The notes under the pieces are model-generated. The model was not told the origin of the DNA and ran no database searches. It saw nothing but the letters and a program-made list of their open reading frames with translations. The position numbers and the translations under genes were made by a program. Of a stretch of 32,762 bases of DNA, positions 15,945 to 23,828 are shown piece by piece. Every line of letters begins with the position of its first letter. The stretch's first letter is position 1. Origin of the DNA: Bdellovibrionales bacterium (GTDB lineage: Bacteria > Bdellovibrionota > Bdellovibrionia > Bdellovibrionales > UBA1609); the NCBI GenBank assembly GCA_013216195.1, contig JABSOQ010000030.1, positions 1-32,762 of the forward strand, given 5' to 3'.

Positions 15945-16658
15945 CTATTTTCTCGTGCAGACAACAGCAACATCAAACTTGAGTTGCTCGTCTGCCACAA
16001 CACAATCAAAAGCGCCTTGCTCAAAGGCCAGGCGCACCTCTTCTGGAGCAACATGAAAATGTTTAGGTGGTGTCATGGCCGGGCGACCCGTCATCGTGTA
16101 GTCTGGCTCGACCACGGTAACTGTGCTACCTGAAGCGAGCTGTTTTGAAAGCTCACGCACATACTTTTGCTTCTTCTCCAAATGGTGCCAAGTCACTAGA
16201 AACAAGACTCGGCTCAAACCAAGACCGCTTACCATTGGGTTGTCGTAAGGCACCTTTTTCGTTTCGACGTTCTTAAGGCCCTTTTGATCAGAGTACTTAT
16301 TCATGTAATCTATTAGTGGTTGCTCAACATCTATTGCATAGACTTTGCCGTTCTCGCCAACCGCTTTGCTCAAGAAAGGCAACATGTAACCCGTACCAGC
16401 ACCAATTTCGGCAACGGTCTCACCAGGCTTCACACCCATCACCTCAATGATGCCATTAGGGTTTTGCCACTTTTCTCTTGCGGTATCATTGAATCTCTTG
16501 GCGTACTTCTCAGCATCAGAAAAGTCGTGATGATGATGCTTGTGGTGGGCTCGGTGATGGGCATGATGGTGCCTGTGCTGTTTTGAATCTTTGTGGCCGG
16601 CATGCGAACAGCCAATCACAAGAACGAGTGCCGATAAAATGAAGATGGTAAACCTCAT
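15945..16658 (-). CDS. Predicted exported class I SAM methyltransferase, lipoprotein with His-rich linker
   Basis: 237 residues from the ATG at 16658, which has AAAGGAG seven bases upstream. MRFTIFILSALVLVIGCSHAG is a lipoprotein signal peptide (Cys17). Residues about 18-44 are a linker with 14 His in short blocks. The catalytic domain starts with DAEKYAKRFND and holds motif I VAEIGAGTGYMLPFL, the acidic ribose-binding end of strand 2 (YAIDVEQPLID), and a strand 4 region RVLFLVTWHHLEK. Class I methyltransferases use S-adenosylmethionine, which is cytoplasmic, so an exported form is puzzling. Related signal-peptide-bearing methyltransferases of this AEKYAKRFND type occur in other bacteria, from memory. 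The target is unknown. Confidence 0.8.
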   Translation of the reverse strand: MRFTIFILSALVLVIGCSHAGHKDSKQHRHHHAHHRAHHKHHHHDFSDAEKYAKRFNDTAREKWQNPNGIIEVMGVKPGETVAEIGAGTGYMLPFLSKAVGENGKVYAIDVEQPLIDYMNKYSDQKGLKNVETKKVPYDNPMVSGLGLSRVLFLVTWHHLEKKQKYVRELSKQLASGSTVTVVEPDYTMTGRPAMTPPKHFHVAPEEVRLAFEQGAFDCVVADEQLKFDVAVVCTRK

Positions 16659-16899
16659 AACTGCTCCTTTGCAATTCACAAAGCCTCACTCGGTTCACGG
16701 TTTTTGGCAATCAGATTTGGCACTTCTAATTTTGAGATCAAATTCGATAATGGAGTAACAAAAAAAAACTGATCGGCTGGGTACCAAAGTCTGAGCCGAA
16801 AGTAGGAGGTCAAACTTTTTTTGATCTTAACGAAAAAAAGACTTGTGTTTTTTTTAGTTCGCGCCGATCCTGCATTCAGTCCTATGAAAGGAGGTCGCA

Positions 16900-17043
16900 A
16901 TGTTGATTATTACATCTTCAAAACTGCAGCACGCAGCAAAAGGCAATCTGAATGTATCGATTATGCCAGTGGCCTCTTATGGTTTTGGCAGAGTCTCTGT
17001 ACCTCAACCCAGTGATAGAGACGTCCTACAGACCGATTGTTAA
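16900..17043 (+). CDS. Possible 47-residue small protein
   Basis: Below the size limit of the ORF track. AAAGGAGG sits five bases before the ATG, an excellent ribosome site. The translation starts MLIITSSKLQHAAKGNLN and ends in Cys. There is no signal peptide or transmembrane segment. It lies 184 bases upstream of the 83-aa gene that leads the ABC exporter operon. An overlapping frame (16821-17015, TTG start, with AGGAGGT ten bases upstream) competes for the same DNA; ATG and spacing favour this one. Function unknown. Confidence 0.4.
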   Translation: MLIITSSKLQHAAKGNLNVSIMPVASYGFGRVSVPQPSDRDVLQTDC

Positions 17044-17227
17044 AGTCACTTAGATTCCAGCACATATAAATCTTACGGTGGATGGGTGCGCCTTCGAGGC
17101 CCTCCGTGCCTTCTTGGCGTACTTTTCTCCGTTACTTTTTGTTTTTGAATTCAAAAATGTTAAAGCGCTCGCGCGCTTAAACCACTTGAAGATCACTCAA
17201 CCCATCATTTTTTAAAGGAGAAGAGAA
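17044..17227. other. Leader region of the small-protein/ABC operon, possible dispersed repeat
   Basis: This stretch contains a GC-rich block about 17085-17150 (GCCTTCTTGGCGTACTTTTC and flanks) resembling, from memory, non-coding repeats scattered in some proteobacterial genomes, and an inverted repeat AAGCGC-TCGC-GCGCTT at 17163-17178. It ends with the AAAGGAGAAGAG ribosome site of the 83-aa gene. No promoter could be called with confidence. Confidence 0.35.
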
Positions 17228-17479
17228 ATGGGCGCAAAAAAACTGAATATCTATAACGAAGGTTTGGCTCTCGGTAATGAACGAAAGCTGAAGAACAAAC
17301 TCAACATACGCGAAGTATGGAAAAAGTTATGGAAACCGCTCTTAAGAGCCATCTTAGCGAGTCCCGCTGCCATCTTAGCTGTCCTCAACAGCAGAGTTGT
17401 CAGAGAAATCGCGCCAGGTCGCTATGAGGAGCTCAACAAAGAAAACTTGATCTCTGAGCAATTGCTTAGAGTGCTGTAA
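17228..17479 (+). CDS. 83-residue protein heading the ABC exporter operon
   Basis: 83 residues, ATG at 17228 with AAAGGAGA eight bases upstream. The N-terminal third is basic and polar (GAKKLNIYNEGLALGNERKL). The middle is an amphipathic or hydrophobic helix rich in Lys, Arg, Leu and Ala (VWKKLWKPLLRAILASPAAI, then LAVLNSRVV), followed by a polar charged end. There is no classical signal peptide and no Cys. Its stop lies inside the ribosome site of the ABC exporter gene (TAAGGAGGTGG) with an 11-base gap, so the two are coupled. It could be a peptide substrate, a small regulatory subunit, or a membrane-associated helper; sequence alone does not decide. I do not recognise the family. Confidence 0.72.
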   Translation: MGAKKLNIYNEGLALGNERKLKNKLNIREVWKKLWKPLLRAILASPAAILAVLNSRVVREIAPGRYEELNKENLISEQLLRVL

Positions 17480-17490
17480 GGAGGTGGTCT

Positions 17491-19812
17491 ATGACTAAGA
17501 CCAAAAAAGAAAACGCAAATCTCAACGGGAAACAGCTAGGAGTGACAGCCACTCAGCTGATCGATCGCTATACTGATCAACCGGGAGAGCTGCCTTTTGC
17601 TTTAAGAAATGATTTACTCGGGCGAATGGCTCAGGATGAGTTTATTCAAGCCTACGCTTTTGTAGATCTCAATGCCAACTACCAACTTGGTGAAGGCTGG
17701 CTGCTTGTGACCAACAAGCATCTCATCTTTGCCAAGGGCTCCTGCGAGACCGGCTCTCATGAGTCGGCCGCTGGCTACCGCTTTAGGCAGGTGTCTCTAA
17801 AAGACATTGTCAAAGTGCGAGAGATTGGAGGCCTTTCGGTAAAGAAGTACGTCTTTGAAGACAATGAGGGCGATGCCCTGATGACTATCAAAGTCTCTTA
17901 CCGACAAGACCGAGCTCTTGCGACGGTCAAAGCCACGGTCGAAGCCATCATTGAAGGCGATGAGATCTTTGAAAGTGACGCCGACAAAATCTACCAGAAC
18001 GAGCTTCTGGCGGGCATAAAAGAAGCACAAGCTTCAGTTATGGGCTCACAGATGTCAGTGATCTGGCGGCTATTGAGCTACTTGTGGCCTTACCGACTGC
18101 AGGTGGGAGCGGGCTTTATCGCAGCGATGCTACTTACCGGAGTCAGCCTGATACCGGCCTACTTAACCGGCTATATCATCGACTCGGCAGTCAGGCCCTT
18201 TGAAAGCGGTGCTCTTGACAAAGAGCAAGCTCTCAACATGGCCTTCTGGGCGACAGGTGGTCTGGTTTTGATCTACGGCTTGCGAGAGTTGTTCGGTTGG
18301 GTTCGCCTGCGAACCATGTCAACTATGGGTGAGCTCGTGGCGAGAGACTTAAGAGATGAGGTGTACTCGCACCTCCACAAACTCTCTTTGAGTTTCTTTT
18401 CATCGAAGCAAACTGGCAGCTTGATCAATCGAGTGAGTGCTGACACAGACCGCATCTGGGACTTCGTTGCCTTTGGTGTTGTTGAAGTGACAACCTCGGT
18501 TTTGATGCTAACTGGTTTGTCGGCGGTACTGATAAGCCTCGACCCAGTACTGGGTTTGATGGTTTCAGTGCCGGTGCCGTTCTTGTTAATTGCGATTTAC
18601 TTGCACGGTGAACGCATGCAGAAGCTGTTTTTGAGAGCTTGGCGAAAGTGGTCGAATCTGACAGATTGCATCTCAGATGCGATCCCAGGGGTCAAAGTCG
18701 TCAAAGCCTTTCACCGCGGTGATGAAGAGGTTGAAAAGTTTCAGGTCAAAAACCAATCTGTCACTGGAGCCTTCAACAATATTCATGAGGTGTGGACATC
18801 TTTCTGGCCGGGCCTGATGTTGAGCATCCACGCGATCGTAATTGCGGTTTGGTTTTTTGGTGTCCCTAGAGTGTTCGAGGGCGATCTGACTGCAGGTGTT
18901 TTTGTGAGTTTTGTTCTTTATTTGACCATGTTCACTCAGCCGATTGAAGTGATTGGGCAAATGGCAAGAATGATCAACAGAGCCACCAGTTCAGCTCACA
19001 GAGTGTTCGAGATCATCGACACAGAGCCGAGCGCAGTCACAAGCACTATCGGCGACGAGGTGAAGCAGCTCGAAGGTCATGTTGAGTTTAAAAATGTGAG
19101 CTTTTCTTACGACGGCGTCAGAAAAGTGATCAAGAACATGAGCTTTGAAGCCAAGCCTGGCGAGATGATCGGTCTTGTGGGGCCTTCAGGGGGGGGCAAG
19201 TCGACAACGACTTCACTACTGGCCAGGTTCTACGACGTGAATCGTGGGCAAATATTGGTTGATGGTAAACCCTTGCAAGATCTCGATGTGGGCTCGTACC
19301 GCTCAAAGATCGGCATAGTTTTGCAGGACCCTTATTTGTTTCACGGCACGGTGCTTGAAAACATTCGCTACGCGCGACCTGAGGCTACGCTTGAAGAGGT
19401 CATGGAGGCAGCCAGAGTTGCTAACGCCCACGACTTCATCTGCAGACTCCCCTACGGTTACGAAACTGTGGTGGGCGAAAGAGGTCACACTCTTTCTGGT
19501 GGCGAGCGCCAGCGAATTTCGATTGCTCGAGCGGTGTTGAGAGATCCTCAACTTCTGATTCTGGATGAGGCCACAAGTGCGGTAGATACAGAGACAGAAA
19601 AGAAGATCCAAGACGCACTCGATAGGCTGATTGAAGGAAGAACCGTGTTCGCGATTGCTCACCGACTGTCGACGCTAAAGTCAGCTGACCGCATCCTCGT
19701 GATCAAAGAGGGTGAGATCACTGAAAATGGCACGCACTCGGAGTTAATGAACATCGAAGAGGGCATCTACAAAAACCTGGTGGGTCTGCAAAATGAATTC
19801 GCCAGAGTGTAA
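17491..19812 (+). CDS. ABC exporter (half transporter) with N-terminal PH-like domain, DUF1854-associated type
   Basis: 773 residues. About 60-160 forms a PH/GRAM-like beta domain (GWLLVTNKHLIFAKG, then SLKDIVKVREIGGLSVKKYV). Residues about 190-500 carry six transmembrane helices of the type IV exporter fold. The ATPase domain has Walker A GPSGGGKST (564-572), signature LSGGERQR (from 668), Walker B LLILDEATSAVD (D692, E693) and the H-loop AIAHRLST. All catalytic motifs are intact, so it should work as a homodimer or with an unlinked partner. There is no C39 peptidase domain. The PH-like front domain plus an adjacent DUF1854 gene is the arrangement that NCBI names cyanophycin metabolism-associated ABC transporter; no cyanophycin gene is seen here. 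AAGGAGGT precedes the ATG. A run of eight G lies within the Walker A codons. Confidence 0.9.
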   Translation: MTKTKKENANLNGKQLGVTATQLIDRYTDQPGELPFALRNDLLGRMAQDEFIQAYAFVDLNANYQLGEGWLLVTNKHLIFAKGSCETGSHESAAGYRFRQVSLKDIVKVREIGGLSVKKYVFEDNEGDALMTIKVSYRQDRALATVKATVEAIIEGDEIFESDADKIYQNELLAGIKEAQASVMGSQMSVIWRLLSYLWPYRLQVGAGFIAAMLLTGVSLIPAYLTGYIIDSAVRPFESGALDKEQALNMAFWATGGLVLIYGLRELFGWVRLRTMSTMGELVARDLRDEVYSHLHKLSLSFFSSKQTGSLINRVSADTDRIWDFVAFGVVEVTTSVLMLTGLSAVLISLDPVLGLMVSVPVPFLLIAIYLHGERMQKLFLRAWRKWSNLTDCISDAIPGVKVVKAFHRGDEEVEKFQVKNQSVTGAFNNIHEVWTSFWPGLMLSIHAIVIAVWFFGVPRVFEGDLTAGVFVSFVLYLTMFTQPIEVIGQMARMINRATSSAHRVFEIIDTEPSAVTSTIGDEVKQLEGHVEFKNVSFSYDGVRKVIKNMSFEAKPGEMIGLVGPSGGGKSTTTSLLARFYDVNRGQILVDGKPLQDLDVGSYRSKIGIVLQDPYLFHGTVLENIRYARPEATLEEVMEAARVANAHDFICRLPYGYETVVGERGHTLSGGERQRISIARAVLRDPQLLILDEATSAVDTETEKKIQDALDRLIEGRTVFAIAHRLSTLKSADRILVIKEGEITENGTHSELMNIEEGIYKNLVGLQNEFARV

Positions 19813-19819
19813 GCCGAAC

Positions 19820-19849
19820 TGGGGCCGGCTGTGGGCTGGCCCCCATTTT
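19820..19849 (+). terminator. Hairpin after the ABC gene, possible partial terminator
   Basis: TGGGGCCGGC and GCTGGCCCCCA form a GC-rich stem with a small bulge and a 5-base loop, followed by TTTT. It stands between the ABC gene and the DUF1854 gene, so it may reduce rather than abolish transcription of the latter. Confidence 0.55.
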
Positions 19850-19932
19850 AAGAATTTTGACAGGTGCTGCCGCCTGCAAAGGAAAGCAGGTTGTGAAAAA
19901 GAGCAAGCACTGATGAGAAAGGAATTGCTGTT

Positions 19933-20490
19933 ATGTTGCTACAAATACACTGCTCCTTAAATGAAGACAGGAGTCAGTTAAAAAACAGAAGAGAAAATGA
20001 TGAGCAGAACAAGTTGCCATTTGGTGGCTCGGGATTTCTGCTCAGCTGGAACGAAGACGAGGGCAAGCTGCTGTTTGTCAGAGACGAAAAGAAAATCACG
20101 GCCTTGGCAAAACCCTGCTTTCCCTGGAGTGAGCCTTTCGAGAAAATTTCGATTCGCGACCTCGAAAGCAATGAGCTCACTTTCGTGACAAGTGTGAACG
20201 ACCTGGAGGCCGAATCAAAACAGGCTTTGCTGTCAGCACTCAAAGAGGCTTGCTTCTACTTCGCAGTTGTTAAAATAACCGCCATCGAAGAGGACTTTGA
20301 GCTTCGCACCTGGAGTGTAGAGACTGAGCAAGGAAGTCGTCGTTTTCAAACCAAGCTAAATGCATGGCCATCTCAGGTCGGCGAAAACCGCTACATTGTT
20401 CGCGATGTGAACAAAGACCTGTATGTCATCGAAAACACGCTCGAGCTCGACACAAAAAGCCAAAAGCTGTTTTGGCCACTGTCGGACTAA
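19933..20490 (+). CDS. DUF1854 family protein
   Basis: 185 residues; AAAGGAA lies about seven bases before the ATG. The C-terminal half carries the DUF1854 pattern: FELRTWSVETEQGSRRFQTK, LNAWPSQVGENRYIVRDVNKDLYVIEN and LDTKSQKLFWPLSD correspond to the family's (F..R.W.V.T..G.R.FQT), (W P ....IRDV..DLY.I) and (LD.KS..L.W...D) blocks. The N-terminal part (SGFLLSWNEDEGKLLFVRDE) is more variable. There is no signal peptide or membrane segment, so it is probably cytoplasmic. DUF1854 proteins are of unknown biochemical function and occur beside exporters like the preceding gene. The 120-base gap with a hairpin means its level may be set separately. It ends at a strong terminator. Confidence 0.83.
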   Translation: MLLQIHCSLNEDRSQLKNRRENDEQNKLPFGGSGFLLSWNEDEGKLLFVRDEKKITALAKPCFPWSEPFEKISIRDLESNELTFVTSVNDLEAESKQALLSALKEACFYFAVVKITAIEEDFELRTWSVETEQGSRRFQTKLNAWPSQVGENRYIVRDVNKDLYVIENTLELDTKSQKLFWPLSD

Positions 20491-20537
20491 TACTGAGGCT
20501 CCCCCATAAGACCTCAGCTCGAGCTGCAAAAAACAAA

Positions 20538-20555
20538 AAGGCGAGAAACCGCCTT
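20538..20555 (-). terminator. Terminator of the large LamG lipoprotein gene
   Basis: On the minus strand AAGGCG / CGCCTT form a 6-bp stem, followed by TTTTTGTTTTTT. It lies about 55 bases after that gene's stop. Confidence 0.7.
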
Positions 20556-20569
20556 AAACCCAAGTGTTT

Positions 20570-20599
20570 CCAGGCGCTCGAAAGGGCGCCTGGTTTTTT
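20570..20599 (+). terminator. Rho-independent terminator of the ABC/DUF1854 operon
   Basis: CCAGGCGC and GCGCCTGG form a perfect 8-bp GC-rich stem around TCGAAAGG, followed by TTTTTT. It follows the DUF1854 gene and faces the convergent lipoprotein gene. Confidence 0.88.
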
Positions 20600-20610
20600 A
20601 TCATGAGACT

Positions 20611-23600
20611 CTATTTCACGTACACTCGGTGCAAAGTGTCCTCACCGCTTCCACCAGGAAAATCATCACACTCCCAACGATTGCCGTTACCGCGTATACC
20701 CCAATGATTGTTTCCAGCTCTGTAGAATGGAAAGTTCGTCATGGCCTCATCGCCACGGTTACTAAAGTTACCTGTAGCCAACTGAGGCACACCAACGCCC
20801 GTGTGATTGGGCAGCAGCGTGTAATTCGAATCAATATTTGAACAACTCCCACTCCCCGACTCAAAGTAGCTTTTGCATGCACTGTCTGTAGTTTTGAAAT
20901 CTACAATTCGAGAGTGAGAACCAGAGACACAGTAAAAACGAGTCTCACTATATGTAAACTGACTCAACAAACTAGGAGCCGCATGCCCCCAGGTCGTACT
21001 GCTGCCAGACTCATCTACGCCAAGCGTGCTCGAGCCAACCACTGGCAAGGAGGTCGTCCGAAGTGAAACCGCTGGGTTGGCCCCGCCCTGGTGGAGATAA
21101 TTCAGTACCATCATCCAACCACCACCATCGGTAGTTTGATCACAGTACACAGTGATGTTACCCAGAGTTGAGTGACTAATCGTATACTCACCATCAGTCG
21201 TTGAACCTAAGTTGTACCAGTCTTCGCAACTCTCGGGATAACTGTAGCGAAGACTGTCAGCAGAGAAATTGTCAGATATTTCAGTGGCTCCACCTGCGGA
21301 GTAAACCTGAACTTGTGCAATCTCTCCATTCCAAGCCAAGCTGCCATCATCTCTAGCGCCCAGAGTGAAATCGCTTGCCGAACCTGAAGCCAGGCCCGTG
21401 ACATCAGCTGAACACAGCAAAACCCCGTCTTTGTAGAGGTGAGACTGGCTACCGTCAAAATAGCCAGCAACATGTGCCCAAGTGTCTTCTTCAAGCTGGG
21501 CTGAGCACCCTCCTTCGTAGACTTCTTGAATTTGAGCAGGCGTCAAAGCCGTCGGCCAGTAAGCAAAGTCATCAATATCACCCATAGACTGACCACCACT
21601 CTGGTAGTTTCCGACTGCGTAAATGTCATCTTGAACGATGGTCGAAAGCGGAGTTCCTACCTGTGCGCCATCCACGTAGAATGTGGCGTTGGTGCCATTT
21701 GCCACAACAGCTACATGGTGCCAGCCCGCAGAGAGGGTATCTGAGTCAAACCCTGTTGAATGAAATCCACCCTGATAAGAGCCGAGAATGTTTGTTCCCG
21801 ACTGAAAGAGCAGAGCGTGGTAGTTCTGGCCTCTGACAAGAGTCTTCCAACTGCTGTGATGATTAAGTGGGAATTTCGCCCAAACCATTATTGTATAAGT
21901 ATCTGTAATGTCGACCCTCGGATCGAACCTGAGATAACCACTGCCCGTGATATTGTAGGCCTTCGACGATCCATAGGCACCAGTCTGATTGTTACTGATG
22001 CTACCAGAGTTTATGTAACTCGCATCTTGCGCAAGAGATCCAGAGTTTATAGCCGTGCTGCCAGATGTTTCTTCAAGCTTCAGATAGATCGTAGGGCTAA
22101 GGGCGGTAACTGCAGTTTCGGAAGAACCACCTGTCGTTGAGCCAACACTGAACTCATAAGAGCCGTTGTCATTCTGCAGAAGACTCCAACCTGATGAACC
22201 ATCACCTCCATTACCAAAAACAATCGCCTTACCTGTACTTGTATCTTGTGGTTTGATCCAAGCGGTGAACGTTGGTTGTGTGAGAGAGTTGAGACCTGTA
22301 CCAGCAACAACACGATCAGCTGTTGCTCCCGAATTACCAGCGAAAGAAAGTCGATGCGGAGTGGTGATTCCTAAGCCATCACCTAGCCAGCCTGTGCCCC
22401 AAGTGCCTGAACTCAAATCGCCATCAAGAGAGGAACCTGAGCTAAGAAGGTTGATCCAGCTGTTCTGAAAAGGGCTATTACCTCCAGCAATTGTGATGCC
22501 CGCAAAATCTGCCTGGTAGTCAAAGACCAGGTTGCCATTTCGATTGTAGGTTGAGGCAACATTAACCACAATGATCTCGTTATCAGGGGTTCCTCCATCG
22601 GTACCTTGAACCCGAATCTCATAGATCTTACCCGACTGGTCATCACTTGGATTGAAGTCAAACCTTCCATTGCTTGAGAAACTGCCATCAAGCGTGATGA
22701 AGGTGACGCTTGAACAACTGCTTGCTGATCCAACGGAACCATCAACGACCGTGTCGTAAAAACACGTGTAGCTGATAGCAGAATCATTGCCCTCAGTCAC
22801 ATTGTCGAGATCAAATGAAACTGTAGTACCGCTTACTATAGGACCCGCCGCCGATGTAAATGTACGATCAGTAATATCGGTTAAGACGACAGGATCTTTT
22901 GTGGTCACATTTGCATCATTAGTGTTGAGTTCATAGTTGCCATAATAATCGATTGCCCTGACTCGAAAATCATAACTCGTCGACGGGCTCAAGCCATTCA
23001 CAGTGACTGTGGTTGAGTCTTTTGGCAATGAGCCCAAGAAAACGAGAGTGGGCCCCGGCTCAACTCGGAAGTAGACGTATCCGTTTTCATTCGCAACATC
23101 TGTCCAATTCAACCTGACAGAGCTAGAGGTCACACTGTCAAAGCTGTCAATACCCGCAAAGCTCAAGTTCGTAGTGGACACTCCTTCTATACTGCCAAAA
23201 GTTGAATACTCCGTAGAGCCGATCGAACTGCCAAAATTAATACCCATCGCCGACGACAACTCACCCACATCAGAAGGCGCAAACTGTATGGTAACTGTAC
23301 ACGAGCTTCCCGAGCCCAACTTCAACCCGTTGTTGAGAGGGCAATCCGTACTGAGCATCGAAAAATTATCTGAACTCGAGGTCACTGATGTTAGGTAAAT
23401 GCCTGCTGAGGCGTTATTGGTAAGTGTGAACACCTTACTGCTCGACGTTGTATTGACCGGGACTGGGCCAAAATCCCAAGTGACTGGTGAAACTCCGATA
23501 GCCGAGTTTCCAACCTCACCGAAAAGACCGTCTCCAGAGCTGTCGCCAGAAAATGCATCATCTATGGAGGAGTCTTCTTTGCAGCCTAGGGACACCAACA

Positions 23601-23694
23601 TGATGGCCACAGCCAGTGCGGCAGCAAGAGTCCTGAAATGCAGATTTAACACAAACTTATCAATCACTGTCTCTTTATCGGTTAACACCTTCAT
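20611..23694 (-). CDS. Large multidomain surface lipoprotein: choice-of-anchor D, FN3, nested LamG domains, fibrinogen-like C-terminus
   Basis: 1027 residues. A long n-region precedes the hydrophobic stretch and lipobox SLGC (Cys38). About 66-155 is an ASH/choice-of-anchor D immunoglobulin-like domain (VSPVTWDFGPVPVNTTSSSK, then CTVTIQFAPSDVG). About 175-265 is a fibronectin type III domain (SVRLNWTDV, LSPSTSYDFRVRAID). About 275-385 is cadherin-like. From about 437 a LamG/concanavalin-like domain begins (FTAWIKP, GWSLLQNDNG) and is interrupted at about 530 by a second complete LamG (about 531-733: TIMVWAKFPL, AGWHHVAVVANG). It then resumes at TWAHVAGYFDGSQSHLYKDG and ends near 806. About 820-1027 is fibrinogen-like (ESCEDWYNLGSTTDG, VYCDQTTDGGGWMMV). 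The protein is probably exposed on the cell surface and binds glycans or other cells. The ribosome site is weak. Confidence 0.85.
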   Translation of the reverse strand: MKVLTDKETVIDKFVLNLHFRTLAAALAVAIMLVSLGCKEDSSIDDAFSGDSSGDGLFGEVGNSAIGVSPVTWDFGPVPVNTTSSSKVFTLTNNASAGIYLTSVTSSSDNFSMLSTDCPLNNGLKLGSGSSCTVTIQFAPSDVGELSSAMGINFGSSIGSTEYSTFGSIEGVSTTNLSFAGIDSFDSVTSSSVRLNWTDVANENGYVYFRVEPGPTLVFLGSLPKDSTTVTVNGLSPSTSYDFRVRAIDYYGNYELNTNDANVTTKDPVVLTDITDRTFTSAAGPIVSGTTVSFDLDNVTEGNDSAISYTCFYDTVVDGSVGSASSCSSVTFITLDGSFSSNGRFDFNPSDDQSGKIYEIRVQGTDGGTPDNEIIVVNVASTYNRNGNLVFDYQADFAGITIAGGNSPFQNSWINLLSSGSSLDGDLSSGTWGTGWLGDGLGITTPHRLSFAGNSGATADRVVAGTGLNSLTQPTFTAWIKPQDTSTGKAIVFGNGGDGSSGWSLLQNDNGSYEFSVGSTTGGSSETAVTALSPTIYLKLEETSGSTAINSGSLAQDASYINSGSISNNQTGAYGSSKAYNITGSGYLRFDPRVDITDTYTIMVWAKFPLNHHSSWKTLVRGQNYHALLFQSGTNILGSYQGGFHSTGFDSDTLSAGWHHVAVVANGTNATFYVDGAQVGTPLSTIVQDDIYAVGNYQSGGQSMGDIDDFAYWPTALTPAQIQEVYEGGCSAQLEEDTWAHVAGYFDGSQSHLYKDGVLLCSADVTGLASGSASDFTLGARDDGSLAWNGEIAQVQVYSAGGATEISDNFSADSLRYSYPESCEDWYNLGSTTDGEYTISHSTLGNITVYCDQTTDGGGWMMVLNYLHQGGANPAVSLRTTSLPVVGSSTLGVDESGSSTTWGHAAPSLLSQFTYSETRFYCVSGSHSRIVDFKTTDSACKSYFESGSGSCSNIDSNYTLLPNHTGVGVPQLATGNFSNRGDEAMTNFPFYRAGNNHWGIRGNGNRWECDDFPGGSGEDTLHRVYVK

Positions 23695-23770
23695 AAACTC
23701 TTGAGGTATCTTAAGACCTGATGAAATTTAGATAATTTTGAGTCTTACTGAGACATTGCGGGGCTCAAAA

Positions 23771-23819
23771 TGAGACCCTCCACCCACAAGCTCTCTTTCA
23801 TGGTCTCAAGCTGTGGGTG
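23771..23819. repeat. Interleaved inverted repeats in an intergenic region
   Basis: Two inverted repeats overlap in the order A-B-A'-B': TGAGACC (23771) pairs with GGTCTCA (23802), and CACCCACAAGCT (23781) pairs, with one bulge, with AGCTGTGGGTG (23809). Because A' and B' touch, both stems can hardly form at once, so the RNA would choose between them. A third option pairs GGGCTCA (23761) with TGAGACCC. It lies between two minus-strand genes. Confidence 0.6.
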
Positions 23820-23828
23820 CTGGCAGTT

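Noticed and set aside
16320-16586. Plus-strand ORF of 88 aa with a Val/Met-rich end
   Set aside because: Antisense to the methyltransferase His linker; no independent support.
16676-16900. Minus-strand ORF of 74 aa upstream of the methyltransferase
   Set aside because: No convincing ribosome site or family; the plus-strand ORF with AAAGGAGG is better supported in the overlapping DNA.
17228-20490. Cyanophycin synthesis or degradation locus
   Set aside because: The exporter and DUF1854 pair fits, but no cyanophycin synthetase or cyanophycinase is in the window.
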